This document shows positions 1-6,518 of a stretch of DNA of 9,021 nucleotides, in pieces. Source of the stretch: Acidobacteriota bacterium. GTDB taxonomy: Bacteria > Acidobacteriota > Terriglobia > UBA7540. Each line of letters opens with the position of its first letter. The stretch's first letter is position 1. The stretch is taken from positions 1 to 9,021 of the forward strand of contig PLWR01000161.1 in assembly GCA_003165615.1 (NCBI GenBank), read 5' to 3'. The notes below the pieces were generated by a model. It was not told the origin of the DNA. It saw only the letters and a list, made by a program, of their open reading frames with translations, and searched no databases. The position numbers were made by a program, and so were the translations under genes.

Positions 1-192
1 GATTTGCGCCAGCGCTTCCACCACCAGCTTGGTTTGCGCGTCGGAGATTTCGCCAAGGAATTTAAGGGTAAGATGAATGCCTTCCGGATGCGTCCAACGC
101 GCGTCGCGGACCGCGCTGCGAAAAGTCTGCTGCGCTTCTGCCAGCGCGGCGTGCAAGGGGTCAGGCAAATCGATGGCAATGAAAGCGCGCAT
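1..192 (-). CDS. thpR: RNA 2',3'-cyclic phosphodiesterase (ThpR/LigT family), N-terminal 64 residues
   Basis: The minus strand encodes an open frame from ATG at 192 to the window edge with no stop, so only the N-terminal part is present. It begins MRAFIAIDLP and contains the first HxT motif of the 2H phosphoesterase superfamily (H40-L-T42, within IHLTLKFLG), preceded by RWTHPEG. This opening is typical of ThpR/LigT, which hydrolyses RNA 2',3'-cyclic phosphate ends. The second HxT motif would lie beyond the window. The gene follows cinA at a distance of about 126 nt, a neighbourhood seen in many bacteria, often with recA next. No good Shine-Dalgarno sequence precedes the ATG, because the heptamer repeat array ends only about 9 nt upstream. 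Family assignment is confident; the catalytic pair cannot be checked here. Confidence 0.9.
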   Translation of the reverse strand, partial: MRAFIAIDLPDPLHAALAEAQQTFRSAVRDARWTHPEGIHLTLKFLGEISDAQTKLVVEALAQI

Positions 193-201
193 GGCCGTTA
201 A

Positions 202-327
202 ATCTCAAATCTCAAATTTCAAATTTCAGAATCCAAATCCCCAAACCCCAATAACGTGTCCAGCATCTCAGATCTCAGATTCCAAATTCCAGATTCGAGA
301 TTCCCGAATCCCTAATCCCTAGTCCCG
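202..327 (-). repeat. Degenerate heptamer tandem array, 18 units
   Basis: Read on the minus strand, the region divides into 18 consecutive 7-nt units without a phase break. Examples are AGGGATT (twice in a row), CTGAGAT (twice in a row), TTGAAAT and TTGAGAT (twice in a row). A rough consensus is YKGRRAT. Only two units near the middle (GCTGGAC, ACGTTAT) depart strongly from it. The first unit lies inside the last codons of cinA and the last ends about 9 nt before the start of thpR. A period of 7 is not a multiple of 3, so this is not coding repetition. The layout resembles the heptanucleotide STRR repeats described in cyanobacteria; that likeness is architectural only. Function is unknown. 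Confidence 0.85.
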
Positions 328-1554
328 AATTCTTCTCCGCACCATTTCCAGCGCCATTTGTGTGGCCCAAAGACGCACGCGGTCGCGCGAGCCGGGAAAA
401 TGGAACTCCCGCACTTGTGTTCCGCGCTCATCGGCGAGGGCGACGAAAACGAGTCCCACCGGTTTTTCGCTGCTGCCGCCCGTGGGCCCGGCAATTCCCG
501 TGATCCCCAGTCCAATGGACGAGCCCGCGCGGGCGCGCACACCTTCCGCCAGCGCCTGGGCGACGGGTTTGGAAACGGCGCCGTGGGCCTGAATCAAATC
601 CGCCGGAACTCCCGCCCATCGGGTTTTCATTTCGTTGGTGTAGCAGACGGCGCCGCCCAGGAAGTAGCTGGAGCTTCCGGAAATGCGGGTCAGGCGTTCG
701 GCCAGCAAACCGCCCGTACAACTTTCCGCCACCGCCAGGGTTTTCTGCCGCATCACCAGATACATTCCCACCACTTCTTCCAGGCTTTCGCCTTTGGTGG
801 AGTAGACGTGGTCGCTAAGCGCCAATTCGATTTTGTCGCCGAGCTCGGCCAGCAGCGTTTCCGCTTGCTGATCCGTCGCGGCCCGGGCGCGCAAGTGGAC
901 TTCAATGGAGCCGAGTGTGGCCAGGATCGTGGTAGTGGGATTCTTGTAGGGACGATAGAGCGGGGCAATGAGCTGGTCGACTTCCGATTCCGGCAGTCCC
1001 ACAACTTTATAGACACGCGATTTGATTCGCGCGCCGGAAGCCACCCGTTCCAGGCGCGGAACGCAGGTGGCATCAAACAGGGGTTCAAGTTCGCGCGGCG
1101 GGCCCGGTAACAAAACCACAATGTTGTCTTTGCGTTCGATCCAAATTCCCGGCGCCGTGCCGTTGCGGTTTTCCAGCCACTCGCCGCCCTCGGGCACCCG
1201 GGCCTGCCGCAGATTGTTTTCCGGCATGGCACGGCCCAGGCGCGCATAACGCGCTTCGATACTGCGGCGAACCTCCGCGACTTCGTGCAACGGGCGCTCC
1301 AGAATTTGCGCCACCACGTCGCGCGTCAAATCGTCATCGGTCGGCCCCAGGCCGCCAGTAAGCACAATCAGGGGTGAGCGTTCGAGCGCCGCGCGAAATA
1401 CCTTCCCCAGGTCCTCGATGGAATCCCCCACAATGGTTTTGAAGCGCACCAGGATTCCCAAGTTGTTGAGTCTTTCCGTGAGGTAAAGGGAGTTGGTATC
1501 GATGTTTTGGGGGGTCAGGAGTTCTGACCCGACGGCGATGATTTCGGCATCCAT
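319..1554 (-). CDS. cinA: CinA-family protein (nucleotide-binding domain plus NMN deamidase-like domain)
   Basis: The 411-residue protein has the normal two-domain CinA length. The N-terminal MoCF/COG1058 domain starts MDAEIIAVGSELL and carries TGGLGPTDDD at residues 66-75, LPGPPRE at 149-155 and a further linker region to about residue 255. The C-terminal PncC-type domain (about 258-411) has the nucleophile region VAESCTGG (275-282) and GITGIAGPTGG (350-360). The family hydrolyses NMN to nicotinate mononucleotide and may act as an ADP-ribose pyrophosphatase; which activity dominates here cannot be read from sequence. The start ATG lies 6 nt after the stop of the upstream beta-propeller gene with no strong Shine-Dalgarno sequence, suggesting translational coupling. 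The last codons (IRD, then TAG) are formed from the heptamer repeat that follows. It is cytoplasmic with no signal peptide. Confidence 0.95.
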   Translation of the reverse strand: MDAEIIAVGSELLTPQNIDTNSLYLTERLNNLGILVRFKTIVGDSIEDLGKVFRAALERSPLIVLTGGLGPTDDDLTRDVVAQILERPLHEVAEVRRSIEARYARLGRAMPENNLRQARVPEGGEWLENRNGTAPGIWIERKDNIVVLLPGPPRELEPLFDATCVPRLERVASGARIKSRVYKVVGLPESEVDQLIAPLYRPYKNPTTTILATLGSIEVHLRARAATDQQAETLLAELGDKIELALSDHVYSTKGESLEEVVGMYLVMRQKTLAVAESCTGGLLAERLTRISGSSSYFLGGAVCYTNEMKTRWAGVPADLIQAHGAVSKPVAQALAEGVRARAGSSIGLGITGIAGPTGGSSEKPVGLVFVALADERGTQVREFHFPGSRDRVRLWATQMALEMVRRRIRD

Positions 1555-1560
1555 ATTGAG

Positions 1561-2682
1561 CTATTTCACCAGTGGCAATCCCTCGACGCCCAGGGGGAGT
1601 TCGACCAGCGCACTATTGGTGGCAAGAATCAGCGCGCCGTGGCGGCCAAAAGCCAGGCCCACCAGGTCGTACCCGGAGACGGCCAATTCCGCTTTGGCGT
1701 CTGGCGTCAAGCGCACCACGCCGCGCTTGCCAGCCAGCGAAGCCGTTACGTAAAGATTCCCCTCCATGTCGAAGGCTAATCCCTGCGGCCGTCCCAGGCC
1801 TTGATAGAAGGACGAGACTTCACCCGCCGGAGAGATGCGCATCACATGGTCGAAACTGGAAGTAGTGGGCCCGGTTACATAAAGATCGCCCGCCGGGCCA
1901 AAGGCCAAATGAAAAGCTGCCACGCTGGCCTCCACCGTGGCAAATACAAAAATCTGGCGGTCCGGGCTGATCTTAAAGATGGTACCGGTGCGGTCACCTA
2001 CATAGAGGTTTTCATCGCGGTCGAAAGCGATTCCCGTCGCCACGCCCATCCCCTGCGCGTAGGTGGAGCGCTGACCGGTGGGCGTTACCCGATAAATCGA
2101 CCCTTCCATGCGGCTCGACACATAGAAGTTGCCGCCTCGATCGAAGGCGATTCCCGTGGCGTTCATGACATCATTCACGAAAGGTTGCATGACCCGGTTC
2201 AAATCGATCTTGAACACCGAAGTCGTAACCTTTTGCCCGCGCGTGCCGCTGAAGGTGGCGTAAATGTTGCCCTGCGCATCCAGGGCGGGGCTGGCTACGG
2301 GATGCAGATTTTCAGCGATGGTTGACCCGACCACAACGGGGGCGGGCGCGCTCAATCCGCTCCCGGTTTCCACCGTCAGGTTCCGGCTGACGACATCTTC
2401 GGGGACGCGAACAATCAAGCGGTTCGATGAACTCAATAGCAAGCTACCCGGCTGGTCGCCAAACCGCACTTGCGGACGGCGGCCGTTCTCCGTCAGACCG
2501 CTGCCCCGGATGACGACCTCTCCTCCCGGAATCGCGGCGAGGGGACTGACGCTGGTGATTTGCGGCCGGTTCTTTCCTCTTGCCGCCGTTTTCTCCACCG
2601 GGAGCCCCGGCTTCCCAGCTTCTTTGCCCTCGGTCTTTTCCGCGGAGGGCTCGGGCTTTTCAGCTTTTTTCCACAAGCTCAT
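1561..2682 (-). CDS. IPT/TIG domain plus NHL/SMP-30-like beta-propeller protein
   Basis: The protein has 373 residues. A lysine/glutamate-rich, probably disordered N-terminus (1-39) is followed by an IPT/TIG immunoglobulin-like domain (about 40-118; PQITSVSPLAAIPGGEVVIRGSG). The remainder holds six similar segments of the type GIAFDxxGNLYV, at about 131, 177, 217, 258, 301 and 342, which fits a six-bladed propeller. There is no signal peptide or membrane segment, so it appears cytoplasmic, which is unusual because such propellers are often exported. No catalytic residues can be assigned and the ligand or partner is unknown. Its ATG overlaps the TGA of pgpA (ATGA, 2679-2682) and its stop lies 6 nt before cinA, so it belongs to the same operon. 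The domain calls are firm; the function is open. Confidence 0.88.
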   Translation of the reverse strand: MSLWKKAEKPEPSAEKTEGKEAGKPGLPVEKTAARGKNRPQITSVSPLAAIPGGEVVIRGSGLTENGRRPQVRFGDQPGSLLLSSSNRLIVRVPEDVVSRNLTVETGSGLSAPAPVVVGSTIAENLHPVASPALDAQGNIYATFSGTRGQKVTTSVFKIDLNRVMQPFVNDVMNATGIAFDRGGNFYVSSRMEGSIYRVTPTGQRSTYAQGMGVATGIAFDRDENLYVGDRTGTIFKISPDRQIFVFATVEASVAAFHLAFGPAGDLYVTGPTTSSFDHVMRISPAGEVSSFYQGLGRPQGLAFDMEGNLYVTASLAGKRGVVRLTPDAKAELAVSGYDLVGLAFGRHGALILATNSALVELPLGVEGLPLVK

Positions 2683-3161
2683 CGATTGACCATTCCTATC
2701 ACGGCCAGCACAGCCAAGCCGTACACACCCGCAATGACATCATCCACCATGATACCCCAGCCGCGCGGAATTCGCTCGGCTTGTCGAGCCGGAAAAGGTT
2801 TTACGATATCAAAGGCGCGGAACAGCAGAAAACCGCCCAGCAGCCATTTCCACGTGGCGTGGGGAATCAGCAGAAACGTCAGCATCTGACCGACCACTTC
2901 ATCCATCACCACCTGGCCGGGGTCGGTGCGGCCAAAGAATTTTTCCGCTTCCCCCGCCGCCCAAACGCCTGCCGCAAATAGCGCCAGCGAAGCCGCGGCC
3001 AGAACGGCAATCGAAGCGGCGCCGTGCAGAGGCAATTGCCCCAAGCCCACCACCAAGGCCACGCCCACCAGCGACCCCACGGTTCCGGGGGCAATGGGGA
3101 AGTAACCCATGCCGCCCACCGTGGCAATCCAAATGGCCGCTCCCGCCCGCCGTTCAGTCAC
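2679..3161 (-). CDS. pgpA: Phosphatidylglycerophosphatase A
   Basis: PgpA dephosphorylates phosphatidylglycerol phosphate to phosphatidylglycerol in the inner membrane. With a GTG start at 3161 the protein has 160 residues, close to the usual family length. Family signatures are visible: GGMGYFPIAPGTVGS (16-30), the acidic MDEVVGQ (86-92), FRAFDIVKPFP (114-124) and MVDDVIAG (138-145). Hydrophobic stretches at about 30-66, 93-115 and 141-157 fit a membrane protein. The open frame extends upstream to 3266, but that extension is basic, resembles no part of the family and overlaps yacG by more than 100 nt. The GTG sits just inside the end of yacG (its TGA is at 3156-3154) and follows an AAGGGGG ribosome-binding site, so it is preferred. 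Confidence 0.92.
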   Translation of the reverse strand: MTERRAGAAIWIATVGGMGYFPIAPGTVGSLVGVALVVGLGQLPLHGAASIAVLAAASLALFAAGVWAAGEAEKFFGRTDPGQVVMDEVVGQMLTFLLIPHATWKWLLGGFLLFRAFDIVKPFPARQAERIPRGWGIMVDDVIAGVYGLAVLAVIGMVNR

Positions 3162-3348
3162 GCTCCCCCTTGGTGTCCGCGGTGCTTTCCTCCGGCGCAT
3201 TTTCCTCGTCGGGATCAAGGGGCGCCGGGATGCGGTAGCGTCCCTCCAACCAATTATCGAGGTCAATCAGCTTGCATCGCTCGCTGCAAAAGGGACGAAA
3301 CGGATTGCCTTCCCACTCGACACTGTGCTTACAAATGGGGCAGCGCAT
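3154..3348 (-). CDS. yacG: DNA gyrase inhibitor YacG (zinc-binding)
   Basis: This 64-residue protein has the YacG zinc-finger pattern: C3 and C6 (MRCPIC), then C21 and C25 in NPFRPFCSERCKLIDL, which is diagnostic for the family. YacG binds GyrB and blocks DNA binding by gyrase in E. coli; the same role here is inferred. The acidic C-terminal tail (about 42-64) is probably flexible, as in the family. An AAGGA site lies a few bases upstream of the ATG, and the gap from the rimO stop is 9 nt. The last codons overlap the start of pgpA. The position between rimO and pgpA suggests co-transcription with both. Confidence 0.93.
   Translation of the reverse strand: MRCPICKHSVEWEGNPFRPFCSERCKLIDLDNWLEGRYRIPAPLDPDEENAPEESTADTKGERD
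3162..3173 (-). promoter_or_regulatory. Ribosome-binding site of pgpA inside the end of yacG
   Basis: The minus strand reads CCAAGGGGGAGC directly before the GTG at 3161. AAGGGGG can pair with the anti-Shine-Dalgarno CCUCCUU over seven positions, one of them a G-U wobble, with a short 3-nt spacer. It encodes the Lys-Gly-Glu near the C-terminus of YacG. This site decides the pgpA start. An identical 12-nt block precedes the WD40 gene. Confidence 0.6.
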
Positions 3349-3357
3349 GATCGTCCT

Positions 3358-4785
3358 TCACACTGGCGGAACCGCGGCGGCCGGTTGAATTTGCACCAGC
3401 GCCCCTGCCGCCGGCAGGACCTTGGGCGGTGACTGCCTTTCGGCAAAGACCTCCGCCTCCAGGCGCGCCACCAGGTCATAATCGCCCACTTCCGTGATCG
3501 TGGCCCAGCGAAAATCCCCGCGCTGGGGCTCAGGACCCTCGAAATCATTGATCAGAATGCAGCCGTCAATCCCGGGCGCCTGCCGCTCGCTGCGGCCCTG
3601 GTAGAGCAGGTCGGTTTCTTCCGAAGGGCCTTCCACCAGGACGGGCAGCGATTTTCCCACCATCCGGCGCAGGTTGCGCCGCGAGATCTTTCGCTGCAGG
3701 GCCATGAGCTGCTTCTGCCGGCGGCGGGCGATGGACGCCGTCACTTGATCCGGCAATTCAAAACTCTGGCTGGACTCCTCGTTGGAATACAGGAAGACGC
3801 CCAGGTGGTCAAACTCCACCGCCGCGACGAAATCCAGCAAGGCTTTGAAGTCCTCGTCGGTTTCGCCGGGAAAACCCACGATGAACGACGTGCGCAGCGC
3901 TACACCGGGAACGGCGGCGCGGATTTTTTCCAGCATCCGCAGGAACTGCCGGCCGTTTGAACCGCGCTTCATCAGCTTCAGGACGCTGCCGCTCGAGTGC
4001 TGCAAGGGAATGTCAAAATACTTTGCCACCTTGGGTGTTTCCGCCACGGCCGCGATCAACGCGTCAGTAACCCGGTTGGGGTAGCAGTAGAGAAAGCGCA
4101 CCCAGACAAGCTCCGGAATCTGGCCGAGCTCGCGCAGCAACGACGGCAACCCGTCGCGGAGGCCCAGATCTTCGCCGTAGCTGGTGGTGTCCTGCCCGAC
4201 AATGGTGAGCTCTCGCACTCCCTGCCGGGCAAGGTTTTCCGCTTCGCGGATCACCGAGGCAAAACGCCTGGAACGAAATGCGCCACGCATTTGAGGAATG
4301 ACGCAGAACGCGCAGGGATGGTCGCAACCCTCGGCGATTTTCAGGTAGGCGGAATAACCCGGAGTGGAAAGCACGCGCGGGGTGAATTCATGGTAAAGAT
4401 ACGGTTCCGCTGGCGTGCCCGTGGAGCTCGGCTGCGGGTTTTCTGTGCAAGCCGCCAGGACGCGTTCCAGCTCATTGGTGCCGATCACGTAATCCACTTC
4501 CGGAATCTGTTGCTGAATCTCCTTCCGGTAGCGCTCCACCAGGCATCCGGCCACGACCAGTTTCTTGGCAGCGCCGAATTTCTTGTACTCAGCCATTTCC
4601 AGAATGGTGTTGATGGATTCCTGCTTGGCGGGCTCGATGAAAGCGCAGGTATTGACGATGATGATATCAGCCTCGTCCGGGCGCGGCGTCAGCTCGAACC
4701 CCTGAAGCACCAGGGTTCCCAGCATCACTTCGCTGTCCACAAGGTTCTTGGGGCAGCCCAGACTCACCATTCCAACTTTGGGCAT
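3358..4785 (-). CDS. rimO: Ribosomal protein S12 (aspartate-C3) methylthiotransferase RimO
   Basis: RimO is a radical-SAM enzyme that adds a methylthio group to a conserved aspartate of ribosomal protein S12. The 475-residue protein has the N-terminal UPF0004 domain with three cluster cysteines (C11 in SLGCPKN, C47 in VNTCAF, C81 in VAGCL). The radical-SAM core contains C154, C158 and C161 in EGCDHPCAFCVIPQMRG. A TRAM domain spans about 376-443. SLGCPKNLVDSE at the N-terminus distinguishes RimO from MiaB. A proline/alanine-rich tail of about 30 residues (445-475) extends past the TRAM domain and makes it slightly longer than usual. It is the first gene of the compact cluster; a candidate promoter lies upstream and the Shine-Dalgarno sequence is weak. 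Confidence 0.96.
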   Translation of the reverse strand: MPKVGMVSLGCPKNLVDSEVMLGTLVLQGFELTPRPDEADIIIVNTCAFIEPAKQESINTILEMAEYKKFGAAKKLVVAGCLVERYRKEIQQQIPEVDYVIGTNELERVLAACTENPQPSSTGTPAEPYLYHEFTPRVLSTPGYSAYLKIAEGCDHPCAFCVIPQMRGAFRSRRFASVIREAENLARQGVRELTIVGQDTTSYGEDLGLRDGLPSLLRELGQIPELVWVRFLYCYPNRVTDALIAAVAETPKVAKYFDIPLQHSSGSVLKLMKRGSNGRQFLRMLEKIRAAVPGVALRTSFIVGFPGETDEDFKALLDFVAAVEFDHLGVFLYSNEESSQSFELPDQVTASIARRRQKQLMALQRKISRRNLRRMVGKSLPVLVEGPSEETDLLYQGRSERQAPGIDGCILINDFEGPEPQRGDFRWATITEVGDYDLVARLEAEVFAERQSPPKVLPAAGALVQIQPAAAVPPV

Positions 4786-4808
4786 AAATTCTACGCTTCG
4801 CGCCTTTT

Positions 4809-4838
4809 CCTATATTGCTTGATCACTGGAAATCTTAA
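4809..4838 (-). promoter_or_regulatory. Candidate promoter for rimO and the downstream cluster
   Basis: On the minus strand a TTAAGA (4838-4833) and a TATAGG (4814-4809) are separated by 18 nt. Each matches four of six positions of the sigma-70 consensus. The site lies in the gap between the repeat element and the rimO ATG, about 24 nt before the start, where a promoter for the compact cluster would be expected. It is a visual match only. Confidence 0.35.
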
Positions 4839-4862
4839 CACAAGTCGCAGAGGCGTGGAGCT

Positions 4863-5025
4863 CGGGAGTCGGGAATTTGAGATTCAATGGCTGGGACTCG
4901 GGGCCATGCAGTCAGGTTTCGGACCGGAATTAAGATTTCGAAATCCTGAGGACAAATTCAACTCCCGAATCTCGAATCTTAAGTTTCAGATTCCCAATCC
5001 CCGAGTCCTCGAAACCCGAATCCCG
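4863..5025. repeat. Head-to-head degenerate heptamer arrays forming an imperfect palindrome
   Basis: From 4863 rightwards the plus strand reads in heptamers (CGGGAGT, CGGGAAT, TTGAGAT, then decaying). From 5025 leftwards the minus strand does the same for about ten units (CGGGATT, CGGGTTT, then later TTAAGAT, TCGAGAT, TCGGGAG), with one 8-nt unit. The outer ends form inverted repeats matching at 13 of 14 positions: GCTCGGGAGTCGGG at 4860-4873 and GCTCGGGATTCGGG on the minus strand at 5028-5015. A nested perfect pair GGACTCGGGG occurs at 4894-4903 and, reversed, at 4999-5008. The element ends 4 nt after the WD40 stop codon. It shares unit type with the array at 202-327; 4984-5002 matches 224-242 at 17 of 19 positions. 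Confidence 0.75.
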
Positions 5026-5032
5026 AGCCTGT

Positions 5033-6121
5033 TCATTCTCCGCCCTGCCGTTCCCAAGTGAGAACCAGTTTTTCGGAAGAGGCGGCGATGAATCGGCTAT
5101 CCGGAGAGAACGCCACTTCCAGCAACGGTTCCTGACTTTCCTGGAGGGTTTGCAGCAACGTCCCATCTTCCGCCGACCACACGCGCACGGTGTTGTCCTC
5201 ACCGGCGGAGGCGATCCACTTGCCATTGGGTGAGAACTCGGCCCGATGCACGGGCCCGCGGTGACCCGTGAGCGTTTGCAGGAGCTTCCAATCGCCCACT
5301 GAGAAGATGCGCACTTTGCCATCTTCACATGCGGTCGCCACTTTCTTAGCATCGCGGGAAAAGGCCACGCTCAGCACGGTGCCCTCATGCCCGCGCAACT
5401 CATCCACAAACTTGTAGGTTTTCAAATCCACCACGCTGGGGTCCGCCCCCGCAGTGGTCTGAATCTGCGCCAGGAGCAGCCAATGGCCGTCCGGAGAGAA
5501 CTCGTAGAGATTGGGAACCTGCATCAAGTCGGGAATGATGATCGTTCCGCCTCGGCTTGTCCGCGGATTCCACATCTCGAAGTTGCTCTCTTTGTAGAGC
5601 GCCACGTAGCCGATCATGGGGAAGTAGCGGGCCGGACCATATCCCCCTTTGGCGCCGAGGGCGTTTATCTTTCCTTCCATCCGATCTCCATCGATATCCC
5701 ACTGAAATGCCAACAGAGGAGTGGTGGCGGACCCTTTGCCTTTGATATGGAGAGCCCCGTTGGCGAGCAGGAGGAGTTGATGGGGAGAGAGGAAATTGGC
5801 GGAGTGAATCTCCAACCCCTGGAGATCAGGGACGTGCGGTTTCAAGACCTTTTGGACGGCGTCGGTGCGAAGATTCATGATCAACACTTTGTCGTCAGCG
5901 GCCACGGCGAGCAATGAACTGTCGGGTGAGAAGGCGCCGTCCGACGAATACTTCAAAGCCAGGTGGCCTTCCATGTGGCCATGACCTACCCAGACGGCGG
6001 CCGTAGGGGGTGGCTCTACGGTCTCCACTTGTGCGCGCATAAGGGCGACAGGCATAAACGCGGCGGCCACCAGGAGAAGGTTGATGCGGACGATTTTCGC
6101 GCTTAGTTCGAAGTTAAACAA
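5033..6121 (-). CDS. Exported WD40-repeat protein
   Basis: The 362-residue protein starts at a TTG (6121-6119). A basic stretch (K9, R12) and hydrophobic segment (about 13-28) followed by MRAQV look like a Sec signal peptide with possible cleavage after A30, so it probably acts in the periplasm or outside. The clearest WD40 repeats are at 244-284 (GHEGTVLSVAFSRDAKKVATACEDGKVRIF region) and 286-326 (ending TVRVWSAEDG). Weaker blades are seen at about 53-90, 205-240 and 333-358 (VAFSPDSRFIAAS). No enzymatic domain is present, so it is probably a binding or scaffold propeller with an unknown partner. TTG is chosen because it precedes the signal peptide, follows an AAGGGGG site and overlaps the Nudix stop by 8 nt; no other upstream start gives a full signal peptide. 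Confidence 0.85.
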   Translation of the reverse strand: MFNFELSAKIVRINLLLVAAAFMPVALMRAQVETVEPPPTAAVWVGHGHMEGHLALKYSSDGAFSPDSSLLAVAADDKVLIMNLRTDAVQKVLKPHVPDLQGLEIHSANFLSPHQLLLLANGALHIKGKGSATTPLLAFQWDIDGDRMEGKINALGAKGGYGPARYFPMIGYVALYKESNFEMWNPRTSRGGTIIIPDLMQVPNLYEFSPDGHWLLLAQIQTTAGADPSVVDLKTYKFVDELRGHEGTVLSVAFSRDAKKVATACEDGKVRIFSVGDWKLLQTLTGHRGPVHRAEFSPNGKWIASAGEDNTVRVWSAEDGTLLQTLQESQEPLLEVAFSPDSRFIAASSEKLVLTWERQGGE

Positions 6122-6518
6122 GCTCCCCCTTGGAAAGACGATTTACCAACTCGCGGTCCGCTTCCAGAAAGTTGTAACGCGGAAGGTTGGCGCGCGGCGC
6201 CCACGCAATGGTCTCAAACACCTGGTTGCGAGCCTCGCCGCTGATGTTCACGATGGCGAAGAAAACCACTTCGACGTAACGGTCGGGATATTGGTGGCGG
6301 AGACGGAAAACCTCTTCCCCAACTTCCGCCTTAATGGCCAACTCTTCTTCCAGCTCCCGGCGCAGGGCGGCGGGCAATTCTTCTCCGCATTCCACCTTAC
6401 CGCCGGGGAATTCCCACTGAAGGCCGTAGGCGTCGGAACGAGGCCGCTGGCAAATCAGAATGCTGTCGCCCCTGCGTATGATGCCGGCGACCACCAAAAT
6501 GGGTTTCTGTTCTTTCAT
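6114..6518 (-). CDS. MutT-like Nudix hydrolase (probable 8-oxo-dGTP diphosphatase)
   Basis: The 134-residue protein is a single Nudix domain of MutT size. The Nudix box runs G40 to I62: G40-x5-E46-x7-R54-E55-L56-x-E58-E59-x-A61-I62. The only departure is alanine for the usual glycine before the last position. The segment LQWEFPGGK (33-41) is typical of MutT-type enzymes that hydrolyse 8-oxo-dGTP and of related pyrimidine-nucleotide hydrolases. Metal-binding glutamates E55, E58 and E59 are present. The substrate is inferred from subfamily likeness; CTP- or dCTP-directed relatives cannot be excluded. It is the first gene of the minus-strand run and shares an 8-nt overlap with the WD40 gene. No Shine-Dalgarno sequence precedes the ATG, and a TACAAT lies very close upstream. 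Confidence 0.9.
   Translation of the reverse strand: MKEQKPILVVAGIIRRGDSILICQRPRSDAYGLQWEFPGGKVECGEELPAALRRELEEELAIKAEVGEEVFRLRHQYPDRYVEVVFFAIVNISGEARNQVFETIAWAPRANLPRYNFLEADRELVNRLSKGELV
6122..6133 (-). promoter_or_regulatory. Ribosome-binding site of the WD40 gene inside the end of the Nudix gene
   Basis: CCAAGGGGGAGC stands immediately before the TTG start, with the same sequence and 3-nt spacing as the pgpA site. It encodes the Lys-Gly-Glu near the C-terminus of the Nudix protein. The arrangement supports the TTG start and indicates translational coupling. Confidence 0.6.

Noticed and set aside
202..327. CRISPR-like array
   Set aside because: Units are 7 nt with no unique spacers and no cas genes in the window. 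This is a tandem short repeat.
358..1110. Long plus-strand open frame opposite cinA
   Set aside because: It lies wholly antisense to a confident cinA, and its composition shows no recognisable domain. It is a codon-usage shadow of a GC-rich gene.
3162..3266. N-terminal extension of pgpA to an upstream start at 3266
   Set aside because: The extra 35 residues lie over yacG, are basic and unlike the family, and the GTG at 3161 has a matching ribosome-binding site.
3361..3373. CACTGGCGGAACC, repeated exactly at 8922-8934
   Set aside because: A 13-nt match in 9 kb is near chance expectation, lies at the 3' ends of unrelated genes and has no further homology.
3997..5061. 354-codon plus-strand open frame opposite rimO and the repeat element
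   Set aside because: It overlaps the conserved radical-SAM region of rimO on the other strand and runs through the heptamer repeat. No domain is recognisable.
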